Shown here piece by piece: positions 1 through 10,079 of a stretch of DNA of 64,000 nucleotides. This DNA comes from Phenylobacterium sp. (GTDB taxonomy: Bacteria > Pseudomonadota > Alphaproteobacteria > Caulobacterales > Caulobacteraceae), in assembly GCF_030681155.1 (NCBI RefSeq), contig NZ_JAUXXE010000071.1:1-64000 (forward strand), written 5' to 3'. Each line of letters opens with the position of its first letter. The stretch's first letter is position 1. The notes below the pieces were generated by a model. That model ran no database searches. It had not been told where the DNA came from and was given only the letters and a program-made list of their open reading frames with translations. Both the position numbers and the translations under genes were made by a program.

Positions 1-365
<365 letters not shown>

Positions 366-581
366 TTAGATACGATTTCCCGGCCTGCCGAGCGGGTCCA
401 ACCACGCCCTTCGACAGGCTCTCGGCGGGTGGACTGGATCGATTTTAGGAAGCAGACGCATAGCCTAAGCCAACAGCCGTCCGGTTCGCTGGGGGTAAAC
501 CAGCGACGGGCGTCGCCGTCAAGCCCCGCGCCGTGCGGCGAGGTCGCGCCGGTGCGCGCCCGGCGCTATGCTGGACCTCAA
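366..581. other. Divergent intergenic region purA / dehydratase
   Basis: No gene is seen here. The stretch must contain the promoters of both flanking genes. Near 402-445 there is a CCCTTCGACAGGCTC segment between two GCGGGT-containing pieces. It looks like a fragment of a dispersed intergenic repeat found in many high-GC proteobacteria, but only this copy is visible here, so the repeat call is weak. Confidence 0.35.
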
Positions 582-1562
582 ATGACAGTGACCTTGCCAG
601 ACATCGAAGCCGCCGCCGCTCGCCTCGCCGGCCACGCGGTCGAAACCCCGCTGATCGAAAGCCCTGCCCTGAACGAGCGCCTGGGCCGCCGGGTGTTGAT
701 CAAGCCCGAGACCCTGCAGCGGGTCGGCGCATTCAAGTTCCGGGGCGCCTACAACCGGCTGGCGCAGCTCTCATCGCAGCAGGCCCAGGCGGGAGTCGTC
801 GCCTACTCTTCCGGCAATCACGCCCAGGGCGTGGCCCTGGCGGCGAGGCTGCTCGGCATGCCCGCCCTGATCTTGATGCCGTCCGACGCGCCCACCGTAA
901 AGATCGAGGCGACGCGCGGCTATGGCGCGGAGGTCCAACTCTACGACCGCCTGACCCAGAGCCGTGAAGCTCTCGCCGCGACAGTGGCCGCTGAGCGCGG
1001 CGCAGTCATCGTTCCGTCCTTCGATGATCCCGACATCATCGCCGGCCAGGGCACGATCGGCCTCGAACTCATCCGCCAGGCCGGCGCGCGTGGCGCTGAG
1101 CTCGACGTCGTGGTGGCGCCGATCGGCGGGGGCGGTTTGATGGCCGGCCTATCGACCGCCGTGAAGGCGCTCTCGCCCGCCACCGCCATCGTCGGGGTGG
1201 AGCCGGAAGGCTTCGACGACACCCTGCGTTCGCTGCAAAAGGACGAGCGGATCAACATCAAGCCGACGACGCGCTCGCTGTGCGACGCGCTGGAAAGCCC
1301 AGCGCCGGGCGAACTCACCTTCCCGGTCCTTCAGAAGACCGTCGCCGATGTCGCGGTCGTCAGCGACGCCGAGGTGGCCGAAGCCATGCGCTACGCCTTC
1401 GCCGTCCTGAAGCTCGTGGTCGAGCCCGGCGGCGCCGTCGGCCTCGCCGCCCTGCTGGGGGGCAAGGTCAAGTTCGGGAAAGAGGGCGCTACCGGCCTGG
1501 TGCTGTCCGGCGGCAACGTCGATCCCGAGCTGTTCGCCCAGGTCCTGCGCCGAGAGATCTAG
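582..1562 (+). CDS. Threonine/serine dehydratase (PLP fold type II)
   Basis: A 326-residue cytoplasmic enzyme that deaminates threonine or serine to the 2-oxo acid. The PLP lysine is K52 in GAFKFRGA. SSGNHAQG follows at about residues 77-84, and the glycine-rich phosphate loop GGGG is at 182-185. It has only the catalytic domain and no C-terminal ACT regulatory domain, so it resembles catabolic (TdcB-like) or serine/threonine dehydratases rather than the allosteric biosynthetic IlvA. The frame is open further upstream, but the ATG at 582 begins the family-typical N-terminus (MTVTLPDIEAAAARL). Its end overlaps the stop of the convergent RND gene by four bases. Substrate choice cannot be settled from sequence alone. 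Confidence 0.88.
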   Translation: MTVTLPDIEAAAARLAGHAVETPLIESPALNERLGRRVLIKPETLQRVGAFKFRGAYNRLAQLSSQQAQAGVVAYSSGNHAQGVALAARLLGMPALILMPSDAPTVKIEATRGYGAEVQLYDRLTQSREALAATVAAERGAVIVPSFDDPDIIAGQGTIGLELIRQAGARGAELDVVVAPIGGGGLMAGLSTAVKALSPATAIVGVEPEGFDDTLRSLQKDERINIKPTTRSLCDALESPAPGELTFPVLQKTVADVAVVSDAEVAEAMRYAFAVLKLVVEPGGAVGLAALLGGKVKFGKEGATGLVLSGGNVDPELFAQVLRREI

Positions 1563-4500
1563 AGCCGGTCCTCCGGCGCCGGGACCGGCGCGGCGTCGCG
1601 GGGCGTGACCAGCTTGGCGAGCTTGGGTTTCAGCCAGTTCTCGAAGTCGTCGACGAACTCATAAACCACCGGCACCAGCACCAGAGACAGCAGGGTCGAG
1701 GTGATCAGGCCGCCGATCACGGCGACCGCCATCGGCTGGCGGAACTCGGCCCCCTTCTCCAAGGCGAACGCGGTCGGCAGCATGCCCGCCGCCATGGCCA
1801 GGGTGGTCATGACGATCGGACGCGCCCGCTCGCGGCAAGCCTCGATCAGGGCCTCGCGCTGCTCCCTGCCGTCGCGCTCCCGCTCGATGGCGTACTCCAC
1901 CAAGAGGATGGAGTTCTTGGCCGCGAGGCCCAGCAGCATCAGGAAGCCGATCAGCGAGGGTATCGATAGCGAGAGGTCGAAGATCAGCAGGCCGAGGAAC
2001 GCCCCGCCCACCGCCAGCGGCAAGGCCGAGAGGATGACGATCGGCTTGAAGAACGAGCGGAACAGCAGAACCAGAACGCCGTAGATCATCGCCACGCCGG
2101 CGAAGACCGCCAGTCCGAAGGAGGCGAACAGTTCCTGCATGGCCTCCAATTGGCCGGTCTCGGCCGGGGTCACGCCGGCCGGCAGGTTCTTCATGATCGG
2201 CAGCTTGTCGACGGCCTGGTTGGCGGTGCCCATCTCGACGCCGTTCAACTCGGCCTGGACCGTCTGCTGGCGCATTCGGTTGAGACGTTCGATCCGCGCC
2301 GGACCGGCCTGGAACTCGACATCGGCCACCGCCTCCAGCGTCGTCACCGCGCCGGACGAGGTCGGGATGCGCAGCGCCTTGATCCGCTGGATGTCGGCGC
2401 GGGCGTCGGCTGGCAGGCGGATGCGGATCGGCAGGCGCCGCTCGCCATCCGTCAGCTTGGCGACGTTGGCGTCGATATCGCCGACCGTCGCCACCCGGGC
2501 GACCTGCGCGATGGTGTCAGCGGTGACGCCAAGACGCGCGGCCTCGGCTTCCCGCGGCCGGATCACCACCTCGGGCCCGACCGGCGGAGTCGAGGGCCGG
2601 GGGTCGGCGATGACGTTCAGGGTGCGCATCTGCTTCTCAAGCTCGAGCGCAGTGGCCTGAAGCTTGGCCGGGTCGTTGCTCTGCAGGATCTTCTGCAACC
2701 CCGCCTCGCCCTGGGATCCGAGGAAGCTGACGCGGGCGTCGGGTATGGCGAGCAGGTCGGCGCGCATTTCCTTGCGCAGGTCCGCCCCGCTGATGTGACG
2801 ATCACCGGACAGCAGAACCGTCATGGTGCCGGAGCGCAGATCGCTCCCGCCGCCACCGCCCCCACCAGGACCACCAACGGAAACCGTCGAACCGATCTGA
2901 GCGAACACGCCGGTGACTTCCGGCCGGTCCTGGAACAGCTTCGTCAGGCGTTGGACGACATCTTCCATGTCGGTCGCGGTCGCGCCGGGCGGGCCCTGCA
3001 CGTTGATATAGAGATAGTCAGGATCGCCCTCGGGCTGGAAGCCCTGCGGCAGCATCGGGACCAGCAGCAGCGAGCCGATGAAGATCACCCCGCCGATGAT
3101 GGACGCGATGATCCGGTGGTCGAGCGCCCATTCCAGTGTGTCCCGGTAGAACCCTTCGAACGGTTTACGCGGCTTGGGATGAGCAACGGGCTTCAGCAGG
3201 TAGGCGGCCATCAGCGGCGTCAGCAGTCGCGCGACGACCAGCGAGAACAGCACCGCGATCGACACGGTGATGCCGAACTCGCGGAAGAACTGACCGGCCA
3301 TGCCGGCCATGAACGACACAGGCGTGAACACCACGACGATGGCGAAGGTCGTCGCCACCACCGCCAGACCGATGGCGTCCGCGCCTTCCATAGCCGCCTG
3401 ATAGGGCCGCATGCCCCCGGCGACGCGTTTCTCGATGTTCTCGATCTCCACGATGGCGTCATCGACCAGGATGCCGATGACCAGGGTCAGCGCGAGCAGG
3501 GTCACGACGTTCAGCGAGAAGCCGAACAGGTTCATGAAGAAGAAAGTGGGGATCAGCGAGACGGGCATGGCGAACGCGGTGATCGCCGTCGAGCGCCAGT
3601 CGCGCAGGAACAGGAACACCACCAGGGCCGCCAGGATCATGCCTTCCAGCAGCACGTGCTGGGTGGCCCGGAAGCTGGCCCGCGTCTCGTCGACGCTGGA
3701 AAAGATCTTGGTGAAGGTGACGCCCTTGTACTGACCTTCGGCCTTCGCCAGGGCGGCGATGATGTTGTCCTCGACCGCGACGTCGCTGGAGTCGCGGGTC
3801 TTCATCACCATGAAGCCGACCACCGGCTGGCCGTTCAGGCGCGCGAAGCCGCGCACCTCCGACGAGCCGTCGCCGACCTCGGCGATATCAGTCAGCCGCA
3901 CGTGGCCGCCATTGCCGGTCGAGATCGTGAAGTCGCGCAGAGCCTTCAGCGTGTTGACCGAGCCGAGAACCCGCAGGGTCTGCTCGCGTCCGCCGACCTC
4001 GACGCGCCCGCCGGGAGCGTCGAGATTGGCCGCGCGCAGGGCGTTGTTCACCTGTGCTGCGGTCAGGCCACGGGCGTTGAGCTTGTCAGGATCAATGATG
4101 ACATTGATCTCGCGGGTCACACCGCCGACCCGGGCGACCTGGGCCACGCCCTTTTCGCCCTGCAGCAGACGCCCCAGCGTGTCGTCGACGAACCACGACA
4201 GCTCGACGTCCGACATTTCGGGCGCGGTGACCGCGTAAGTCAGGATGGGCTGACTATCGAGCTCCACCCGTGTGACGGTCGGCTCGTCGATCTCGCGCGG
4301 CAATACGGCCCGCGCCTGATCGACCCGAGAGCGAACCTCGTCGGTCTTCTTCTGCAGATCCTCGCCGAGCTCGAACTCGATATTGGTGCTGGAGACGCCC
4401 TGGGTAACCGTCGAATAGATGTTCTTGACGTTCGGGATGCCAGCCATGGCGTCCTCGATCGGTCGCGTGATCTGGGTTTCCATTTCCCCCGGCGCAGCGC

Positions 4501-4693
4501 CGTTTTGCGTGACCGTCACCGACACCATCGGGAACTGCACGTTGGGGAACATTTTTACGTAGAGGCCGGTGTAGGCCACCATCCCGGCCAGCAGCAGCGC
4601 CACGAAAAGCACCGCGACCGGAACGGGATTCTTGATGGCCCAGGCTGAAATCTTCAGCCCGTCGCCGCCACCGCTGGCGTGAGCGTCACTCAT
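1559..4693 (-). CDS. RND multidrug efflux permease (HAE1/AcrB family)
   Basis: A 1044-residue inner-membrane proton-driven drug pump. It has the usual RND layout: TM1 at about residues 20-40, a large periplasmic porter loop, six TM helices, a second loop and the last TM set. The proton-relay acids are the DD pair in GILVDDAIVEIEN, and the matching lysine is in GLAAKNSILLVEY. A glycine-rich run sits at about residues 603-612 in the second periplasmic loop. Its ATG overlaps the stop of the adaptor gene upstream by four bases (ATGA), so the pump is translationally coupled to the adaptor. Together with the outer-membrane gene it makes a complete tripartite system; no dedicated regulator is adjacent. 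Confidence 0.93.
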   Translation of the reverse strand: MSDAHASGGGDGLKISAWAIKNPVPVAVLFVALLLAGMVAYTGLYVKMFPNVQFPMVSVTVTQNGAAPGEMETQITRPIEDAMAGIPNVKNIYSTVTQGVSSTNIEFELGEDLQKKTDEVRSRVDQARAVLPREIDEPTVTRVELDSQPILTYAVTAPEMSDVELSWFVDDTLGRLLQGEKGVAQVARVGGVTREINVIIDPDKLNARGLTAAQVNNALRAANLDAPGGRVEVGGREQTLRVLGSVNTLKALRDFTISTGNGGHVRLTDIAEVGDGSSEVRGFARLNGQPVVGFMVMKTRDSSDVAVEDNIIAALAKAEGQYKGVTFTKIFSSVDETRASFRATQHVLLEGMILAALVVFLFLRDWRSTAITAFAMPVSLIPTFFFMNLFGFSLNVVTLLALTLVIGILVDDAIVEIENIEKRVAGGMRPYQAAMEGADAIGLAVVATTFAIVVVFTPVSFMAGMAGQFFREFGITVSIAVLFSLVVARLLTPLMAAYLLKPVAHPKPRKPFEGFYRDTLEWALDHRIIASIIGGVIFIGSLLLVPMLPQGFQPEGDPDYLYINVQGPPGATATDMEDVVQRLTKLFQDRPEVTGVFAQIGSTVSVGGPGGGGGGGSDLRSGTMTVLLSGDRHISGADLRKEMRADLLAIPDARVSFLGSQGEAGLQKILQSNDPAKLQATALELEKQMRTLNVIADPRPSTPPVGPEVVIRPREAEAARLGVTADTIAQVARVATVGDIDANVAKLTDGERRLPIRIRLPADARADIQRIKALRIPTSSGAVTTLEAVADVEFQAGPARIERLNRMRQQTVQAELNGVEMGTANQAVDKLPIMKNLPAGVTPAETGQLEAMQELFASFGLAVFAGVAMIYGVLVLLFRSFFKPIVILSALPLAVGGAFLGLLIFDLSLSIPSLIGFLMLLGLAAKNSILLVEYAIERERDGREQREALIEACRERARPIVMTTLAMAAGMLPTAFALEKGAEFRQPMAVAVIGGLITSTLLSLVLVPVVYEFVDDFENWLKPKLAKLVTPRDAAPVPAPEDRL

Positions 4694-5841
4694 TGTTTCT
4701 TACCAGGAACTGGAGCCGCCGCCGGCTTGGCTGCGGGAGCCGCAGTTGGGGCCGCGGTCGCGTCCATCGGTTTGACGACGTCGCCGTCGAGCAGGAAAGC
4801 CGCGGCGTTCTGGATCACTCGGGTGCCAGCCGGCGGTCCCTTGACGAGGGTCACGAGGCCTTCGCCGCGCGCGCCGGTCTGGACGACCACGCGCTTGACC
4901 TTGTTACCCTCTCCCACGGTCATCACGCTAGCGCCATCGGCGTCATAGCGGATCGCGGTCTCCGGCACCGTCAGGCCCTGGCCTGAGGCGTCGCTGAAGA
5001 TGGCGCGACCAAAGCCGCCAGCACGAATATCGTCGCGCACCGGCAGACTGATGCGCACCGAGCCGAGCTTCGTCTGGGTGTTCACTTCCGGCGCGACGAT
5101 CCGCACCTGGCCCTCCGCACTGCCGCCCGACGGCAGGGTGACGGTGACGCGTTGCCCGACGCGCACCCGGGCCATGTCATCCTCAGGAAGCTCGGCGGAC
5201 AGCTCGATCTTGCCCTCGCGGGCGATACGGAACCACGGCGTTGCGCCGCCGGCGGCCAGATCGCCTGGCCGCACGGTGCGTTCGAGAACCAGGCCGGAGA
5301 CCGGCGCGGTGACCGCCAGCTTGCCTGCCCGGGTCTGGGCGTCGCGATAGGCGGCGGCCTGGGCGTTGGCGGTGGCGCGGGATGCCTTGGCCTGGAAGCG
5401 GCGCTGCTGCAGCGCCTCGTCCGACAAGACGCCCTGGCCATCGAGGCCAGCGACCCGCGCGGCTTCGGCTTCCGCCTGATCGGCTTGAATCGCGGCCTGG
5501 GCGGCCAGTGCGCGCTGCTGTTCGACCTGGGCGGCGATCAAGGCTCCGTCCAGTTGGGCCAGCGTCTCGCCGGCGCGGACATAGGCGCCCTCTTCGACCA
5601 GCACGCGCGACACACGATAGCCGGTGACTTCCGGCGCGACGGCCGCTTCCTCACGAGGGATCAGCGAGCCCGAGGCTGTCAACGAACCCGTGATGGAGCG
5701 ATTTTCCACCCGCACGACACGGACGGTGCGCGCCTCGGCGGCGGGATCCTTCTTGGGCGGTTCCTTGGGGCCGCAAGCCGTGAGGGCCAAGGCAGACACG
5801 AGGCCGACCGTGAGCGTCAGATAGGTCTTGGATCTCGACAC
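4690..5841 (-). CDS. RND efflux periplasmic adaptor (membrane fusion protein)
   Basis: A 383-residue lipoprotein adaptor that bridges the RND pump and the outer-membrane channel. The lipobox LTAC places the lipidated cysteine at residue 23. A biotinyl-lipoyl-like half (PEVTGYRVSRVLVEEGAYV) follows, then an Ala/Gln-rich helical hairpin at about residues 100-160, then the second lipoyl half (APVSGLVLERTVRPGD) and a beta-barrel domain. The C-terminus is Ala/Pro-rich. One base separates its ATG from the stop of the outer-membrane gene upstream, and its own stop overlaps the pump start, so all three genes form one operon. Confidence 0.92.
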   Translation of the reverse strand: MSRSKTYLTLTVGLVSALALTACGPKEPPKKDPAAEARTVRVVRVENRSITGSLTASGSLIPREEAAVAPEVTGYRVSRVLVEEGAYVRAGETLAQLDGALIAAQVEQQRALAAQAAIQADQAEAEAARVAGLDGQGVLSDEALQQRRFQAKASRATANAQAAAYRDAQTRAGKLAVTAPVSGLVLERTVRPGDLAAGGATPWFRIAREGKIELSAELPEDDMARVRVGQRVTVTLPSGGSAEGQVRIVAPEVNTQTKLGSVRISLPVRDDIRAGGFGRAIFSDASGQGLTVPETAIRYDADGASVMTVGEGNKVKRVVVQTGARGEGLVTLVKGPPAGTRVIQNAAAFLLDGDVVKPMDATAAPTAAPAAKPAAAPVPGKKQ

Positions 5842-5842
5842 G

Positions 5843-7294
5843 TCAGCGAGCCTCTTTGTTGGTCGGAGCCGACTGGAGCGGCCAACCGCCTCCCAGGGCC
5901 TTGTAGGTTTGAACCGCGCGGCGCAGGGCCTGCACCTCGGCGGCCGTTTCTTGGGTGCGCACGCTGCGCCACGCCTGTTCGTTGTTCAGCGCCGTCTGCA
6001 AGTCGGTGACGCCAGCCACATAACTCTTGCGGGACGCCTCATAAGCCCGCTTGGCGCGGGCCTCGCCAGCGTTCAGCAGTTCCACGCGGCGACGGTCGGC
6101 GGCGAGCCGCACCAGCGAATTCTCAGCCTCTCCAAAAGCGGTCTGCACCGCTTTCTCATAGGCGATCGCGGCCTGCTCGGTGCGGGCGTCCTGGGCGTTC
6201 AGCTCGGAAAGCAGGCGCGGAATGTCCAGCACCGGGATCGTCACATTGGCGCCGATGGTCCAGCTCTGGACCACGTTGGACAGGTTCGGCTGCCGAGTGT
6301 CCTGAAGGCCGATGCCCGGCGTCAGCTTGAAGGTCGGGAAGAAGGCGAGCTTCGCGTAGTCGAGGCGGCCCAAGGCCGAGACCAGCATGGCTTCGGCCTG
6401 ACGCACATCGGGCCTCCGGGCGAGCAGTTCCCCGGGAATGGCGGCGGGCGGCTGCGGGATCGCGCCGACCTGGGCGTCCACCGGCAGGTTCGCCGTCGGC
6501 TCGATTCCGCGGCCAACCAGGATCAGCAGTGTGCGGCGTTGCGCCTGGAGATCAGCCTCAAGCCCAGCCACCTGGCTTTCGGCCGTAGAAAGGTCGCCGG
6601 CGACGCGGTCGGCGTCAGATGTCGCGGCGATGCCGCGATCGACCCGGACCTGTACGATACGCAGCAGTTCGCTCTGAATGCGCGCGGTCGCCTTGGCGTC
6701 TTCAAGTTGGATCGCCAGGCCGCGGGCCTGGAAATAGCTGTCGGCGACATTGGCCGCGAGACTTGCCCGCGTCGCTTCATAGTCCAGCCGTGCGGCGGCC
6801 ATTTCAGCATTGGCCGCGCGCCGCGCGGCGAACACTCTGCCGAACAGGTCGATTTCCCAGGTCACGTCGAAATTGACGCCGTAGCTCTCGCTTTCGCCGA
6901 CCGTCGAGAAGTCAGGAATGCTGACCCGCGTACCATCGATCACCCGGCTATCGGTCTTGGACGCCGAGCCACGAATGTTTCCCTGCGGCAGGAAATTGGT
7001 TAGGGCGCCCTGGCGCGTCGCGCGGGCTTCCTGCAGTCGAGCCGCCGCCGTCCGCGCATCGGGGCTGGCCGCCAGCGCCTGTTCGATCAGGCCGGTGAGT
7101 TGCGGATCATTGAAGGCGAGCCACCAGGTGTCGAGCGCAACAGCGCCCGCAGGCGGAGCCGAAGGCGCCTCGAAGGCGGCGGGCAAGCGCGTGTCGACGC
7201 TCCGCGTGGAGGCGCAAGCCGAGAGCGCAAGGCAGGCCAGGGCGACCAGGGGAGTGGTCGCGGAAGAGGCTGAACGCATCATTCTTTTCGTCAT
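5843..7294 (-). CDS. Outer-membrane efflux lipoprotein (NodT/TolC family)
   Basis: A 483-residue outer-membrane channel of the RND system. The start ATG at 7292-7294 gives MTKRMMRS, a hydrophobic segment and the lipobox LSAC with lipid cysteine C27; the frame stays open upstream, but those residues do not look like a signal peptide. Two OEP repeats follow, with long Ala/Arg-rich helices (for example TGLIEQALAASPDARTA, and EAMLVSALGRLDYAKLAFFP in the second half). It is first in the operon, followed by adaptor and pump. NodT-type lipoprotein channels of this kind are typical of proteobacterial tripartite efflux. Confidence 0.9.
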   Translation of the reverse strand: MTKRMMRSASSATTPLVALACLALSACASTRSVDTRLPAAFEAPSAPPAGAVALDTWWLAFNDPQLTGLIEQALAASPDARTAAARLQEARATRQGALTNFLPQGNIRGSASKTDSRVIDGTRVSIPDFSTVGESESYGVNFDVTWEIDLFGRVFAARRAANAEMAAARLDYEATRASLAANVADSYFQARGLAIQLEDAKATARIQSELLRIVQVRVDRGIAATSDADRVAGDLSTAESQVAGLEADLQAQRRTLLILVGRGIEPTANLPVDAQVGAIPQPPAAIPGELLARRPDVRQAEAMLVSALGRLDYAKLAFFPTFKLTPGIGLQDTRQPNLSNVVQSWTIGANVTIPVLDIPRLLSELNAQDARTEQAAIAYEKAVQTAFGEAENSLVRLAADRRRVELLNAGEARAKRAYEASRKSYVAGVTDLQTALNNEQAWRSVRTQETAAEVQALRRAVQTYKALGGGWPLQSAPTNKEAR

Positions 7295-7520
7295 TGGCGG
7301 TCCGCGAACGCTCACTGAGCCTGCTGGCTTTCGCGTGGCGCGGCGCTGACCTTGATACCGGCGTTTTCGTCTTAGTCGGGTGCGGGCGCGCCGTCGATTG
7401 CCGAGCCGAGACATTCGGCATTGGCCATCGGCACTGTGGCGTGTTGGTCGCAGCCCCCTAGCGCTAGCTAGGCCATCGAATTACGGTCCCGCGCAATCTC
7501 GTCCCACACTTGGAATGTTC
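7295..7520. other. Divergent intergenic region efflux operon / M28 peptidase
   Basis: No gene is seen. A perfect 10-base palindrome CTAGCGCTAG lies at 7458-7467, extended by a further CTAGG to the right. It is placed between the two divergent starts and could be an operator, but the gap holds no other clear regulatory signal and no efflux regulator gene is next to it. Confidence 0.3.
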
Positions 7521-9185
7521 ATGAAGCAGTTTCTCCTCGCCAGCGCCGCGATTTGGGCCGTTTTCGCCGCTCCGGCTCTTGCCGCTGATATCGCCCCGGC
7601 CAAGATCGCCGAACACGTTAAAGTTTTGTCATCCGACGCCTATGAGGGCCGCGCTCCGGCGACCGAGGGCGAAAAAAAGACCGTCGCCTACATCATCGAG
7701 CAATATAAGGCCGCCGGCCTGCAACCGGGCGGCGACCTGAAGGACGGCCAGCGCGCCTGGACCCAGGACGTTCCGCTCGCCCGCTTCGAAAACGAAGGCC
7801 CTGTCACCGTTAGCGTGAACCTGGGCGGCAAGACCCAGACCTGGACCCAAGGCGAAGAGGTCGCCCTGCGCGCTGCCCAGACCGGCGCCGATCGCGTTAG
7901 CATCAAGGACGCCCCGATAGTGTTCGTCGGCTACGGCGTCACCGCTCCTGAACGCAACTGGGACGACTTCAAGGGTCAGGACCTGAAGGGCAAGATCGCC
8001 CTGGTGCTGGTCAACGATCCGGACTTCGAAACCGGCCCTGACGTCAAGAATGGGGGCGACTTCGGCGGCAAGGCCATGACCTACTACGGCCGCTGGACCT
8101 ATAAGTTCGAGGAGGCTGCGCGCCGCGGCGCCGCCGGCTTCCTAGTGGTTCACGAAACCGCCCCGGCCTCCTACGGCTGGGCGACGGTGAAGAACTCCAA
8201 CACCAACACCGTCTTCGACATCATCCGCGACAAGCCCAGCGACGCCCACGCCCCGCTCGAAGGCTGGATCCAGCGCGACAAGGCCGTTGAGCTGCTGAAG
8301 GCCTCCGGTCTCGATTTCGAGACCCTGAAGAAGCAAGCCCAGACCCGCGACTTCAAGCCGGTCGAGCTGAAGGGCGCGACTTTCTCCACCGACTACGCCG
8401 TCGATGTGCAGAAGATCGTTTCCAAGAACGTGGTCGGCCTGGTCCCCGGCGCCAAGCGCCCCGACGAGGTGGTGATCTACTCCTCGCACTGGGACCACCT
8501 GGGCGTCGGGCTGCCGGATGCGAAGGGCGATACCATCTACAACGGCGCCGTCGATAACGCCGACGGCATCGCGACGATGATCGAGATCGGCCGCGCCTTC
8601 GCCAACGGCCCAAAACCGGACCGCTCAGTCTTGTTCCTGGCGGTGACAGCCGAGGAAAAGGGCCTGCTGGGCTCGGAATACTATTCGGCCAGCCCGCTCT
8701 ATCCGCTGGCCAAGACCGTCGCCAACATCAACATGGACGCGCTCTCGCCATCCGGCCCCGCCAAGGACTTCACCTCGTCCGGCAACGCCGCCTCCACTCT
8801 GCAGGACGATCTGATCGCGGTCGGCAAGACTCACGGCCGCTACTACTCGCCCGACCCGCGCCCGGAGGCCGGCAGCTTCTTCCGGTCGGACCACTTCCCG
8901 TTCGCCAAGCGCGGCGTCCCGGCGATCTCGTTCGGCTCCGGCCGCGACCTGGTCAATGGCGGGACGGCTGCGGGCGACGCCTTCTCCAAGGTCTACACGG
9001 CCGACCGCTACCACCAGCCGGCCGACGAATATGACCCCTCGTGGAATCTTGAAGGTATGGCGCAGGACGGCCAACTGATGTTGGATCTGGGCCGCAAGCT
9101 GGCCAATTCGACCGAATGGCCGGAATGGAAAGCGGGCTCTGAATTCAAGCTGACCCGGGACGCCACCGCGTCCCAGCGGAAATAG
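7521..9185 (+). CDS. Secreted M28 family metallopeptidase
   Basis: A 554-residue exported zinc aminopeptidase-like enzyme. The signal peptide is MKQFLLASAAIWAVFAAPALAA minus its last residues. A PA-type inserted domain lies at about residues 130-270. The M28 zinc and catalytic residues are visible: SSHWDHLG (H), GAVDNADG (bridging D), TAEEKGLLG (Glu pair), NINMDA (D) and RSDHFPFAKRG (H). I chose the ATG at 7521 because GGAA at about 7512 is correctly spaced; an ATG at 7515 is possible. It probably trims peptides in the periplasm. It stands alone, followed 14 bases later by the DUF72 gene. Confidence 0.9.
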   Translation: MKQFLLASAAIWAVFAAPALAADIAPAKIAEHVKVLSSDAYEGRAPATEGEKKTVAYIIEQYKAAGLQPGGDLKDGQRAWTQDVPLARFENEGPVTVSVNLGGKTQTWTQGEEVALRAAQTGADRVSIKDAPIVFVGYGVTAPERNWDDFKGQDLKGKIALVLVNDPDFETGPDVKNGGDFGGKAMTYYGRWTYKFEEAARRGAAGFLVVHETAPASYGWATVKNSNTNTVFDIIRDKPSDAHAPLEGWIQRDKAVELLKASGLDFETLKKQAQTRDFKPVELKGATFSTDYAVDVQKIVSKNVVGLVPGAKRPDEVVIYSSHWDHLGVGLPDAKGDTIYNGAVDNADGIATMIEIGRAFANGPKPDRSVLFLAVTAEEKGLLGSEYYSASPLYPLAKTVANINMDALSPSGPAKDFTSSGNAASTLQDDLIAVGKTHGRYYSPDPRPEAGSFFRSDHFPFAKRGVPAISFGSGRDLVNGGTAAGDAFSKVYTADRYHQPADEYDPSWNLEGMAQDGQLMLDLGRKLANSTEWPEWKAGSEFKLTRDATASQRK

Positions 9186-9199
9186 CGAACGAGGGTGCG

Positions 9200-10003
9200 A
9201 TGGCGCAGGCGGGTTTGATCCGTACCGGGATCGGAGGCTGGACCTTCGAACCCTGGCGGGGCGTGTTCTATCCGGAAGGACTGAAACAGGCCGACGAACT
9301 CGCCTACGCCAGTCGCCACCTGAAGACGCTGGAGATCAACTCCACCTATTATTCGAGTCAAAAGCCCGAGACCTTCGCCAAATGGGCGGCCGCCACTCCG
9401 GACGGCTTCGTCTTCTCGGTGAAGGCCTCGCGGTTCTGCACCAACCGGCGGGTCCTGGCCGAGGCCGGCGAGTCGGTCGGCAAGTTCCTGAACCAGGGCG
9501 TGGTCGAACTGGGCGACCGGCTGGGGCCGATCAACTGGCAGTTCATGGCCACCAAGAAGTTCGATCCCGACGACTTCGCCGCCTTCCTCGCCCTATTGCC
9601 GAAGAAACTCGACGGCTTGGCGCTGCGCCACGTGGTCGAGGTGCGCCATCCGAGCTTCGCCACCCCAGCCTTCGTCAAGCTGTGCCGCGACCATGACGTT
9701 GCGATCTGCGTGGCCGAGCATGAGACCCACCCGCTGATCGCCGACATCACTACCGGCTTCGTCTATCTGCGGCTGATGAAGGGCGTCGACGAGATCGAGA
9801 CCGCCTACCCGCCTGAGGAACTCGACGCCTGGGCAGGGCGGCTTACTGACTACGCGAAGGGCCAGGTGCCCGGCGACTTCAAGCCGCTCGACCGCACCGG
9901 CCCCGCGGAAGGCCCGCGCGAAGTCTTCGCCTATGTCATCCACGAGGGTAAAATTCGCGCGCCCGCTGCGGCCCAGGCCCTGGACGCCCGCGTGAACAAG
10001 TAG
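9200..10003 (+). CDS. DUF72 family TIM-barrel protein
   Basis: A 267-residue cytoplasmic protein of the DUF72 (YecE-like) family. Recognised motifs are TGIGGWTFEPWRGVFYP near the N-terminus, LEINSTYY at about residues 48-55, and FVFSVKASRFCTN. The fold is a TIM barrel related to endonuclease IV; the biochemical role is not established. It follows the peptidase by 14 bases and is probably co-transcribed. It is convergent with the small secreted-protein gene on the other strand. The family call is firm, the function unknown. Confidence 0.85.
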   Translation: MAQAGLIRTGIGGWTFEPWRGVFYPEGLKQADELAYASRHLKTLEINSTYYSSQKPETFAKWAAATPDGFVFSVKASRFCTNRRVLAEAGESVGKFLNQGVVELGDRLGPINWQFMATKKFDPDDFAAFLALLPKKLDGLALRHVVEVRHPSFATPAFVKLCRDHDVAICVAEHETHPLIADITTGFVYLRLMKGVDEIETAYPPEELDAWAGRLTDYAKGQVPGDFKPLDRTGPAEGPREVFAYVIHEGKIRAPAAAQALDARVNK

Positions 10004-10014
10004 TGGCGCAACGC

Positions 10015-10043
10015 AAAACGCCCCCGGCCATGGGCCGAGGGCG
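10015..10043 (-). terminator. Intrinsic terminator of the small secreted-protein gene
   Basis: On the minus strand a G+C hairpin (CGCCCTCGGCC, loop CAT-type, GGCCGGGGGCG with one mismatch) spans 10043-10019 and is followed by TTTT at 10018-10015. It lies in the gap between two convergent genes, so it ends the 10080-10388 transcript and may also act on the other strand. Confidence 0.6.
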
Positions 10044-10079
10044 CGATCTGCAAGAATAGGAATTCTTGTTCGGGGACGC

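Noticed and set aside
2150..4648. An 832-codon open frame on the + strand opposite the RND pump gene
   Set aside because: It is antisense to a clear RND transporter, has Asp/Gln/His/Arg-rich composition typical of high-GC antisense frames, and matches no known domain.
1559..7294. Resistance island or recent transfer of the RND operon
   Set aside because: Composition and codon use look like the neighbours, and no mobile element or attachment site flanks it.
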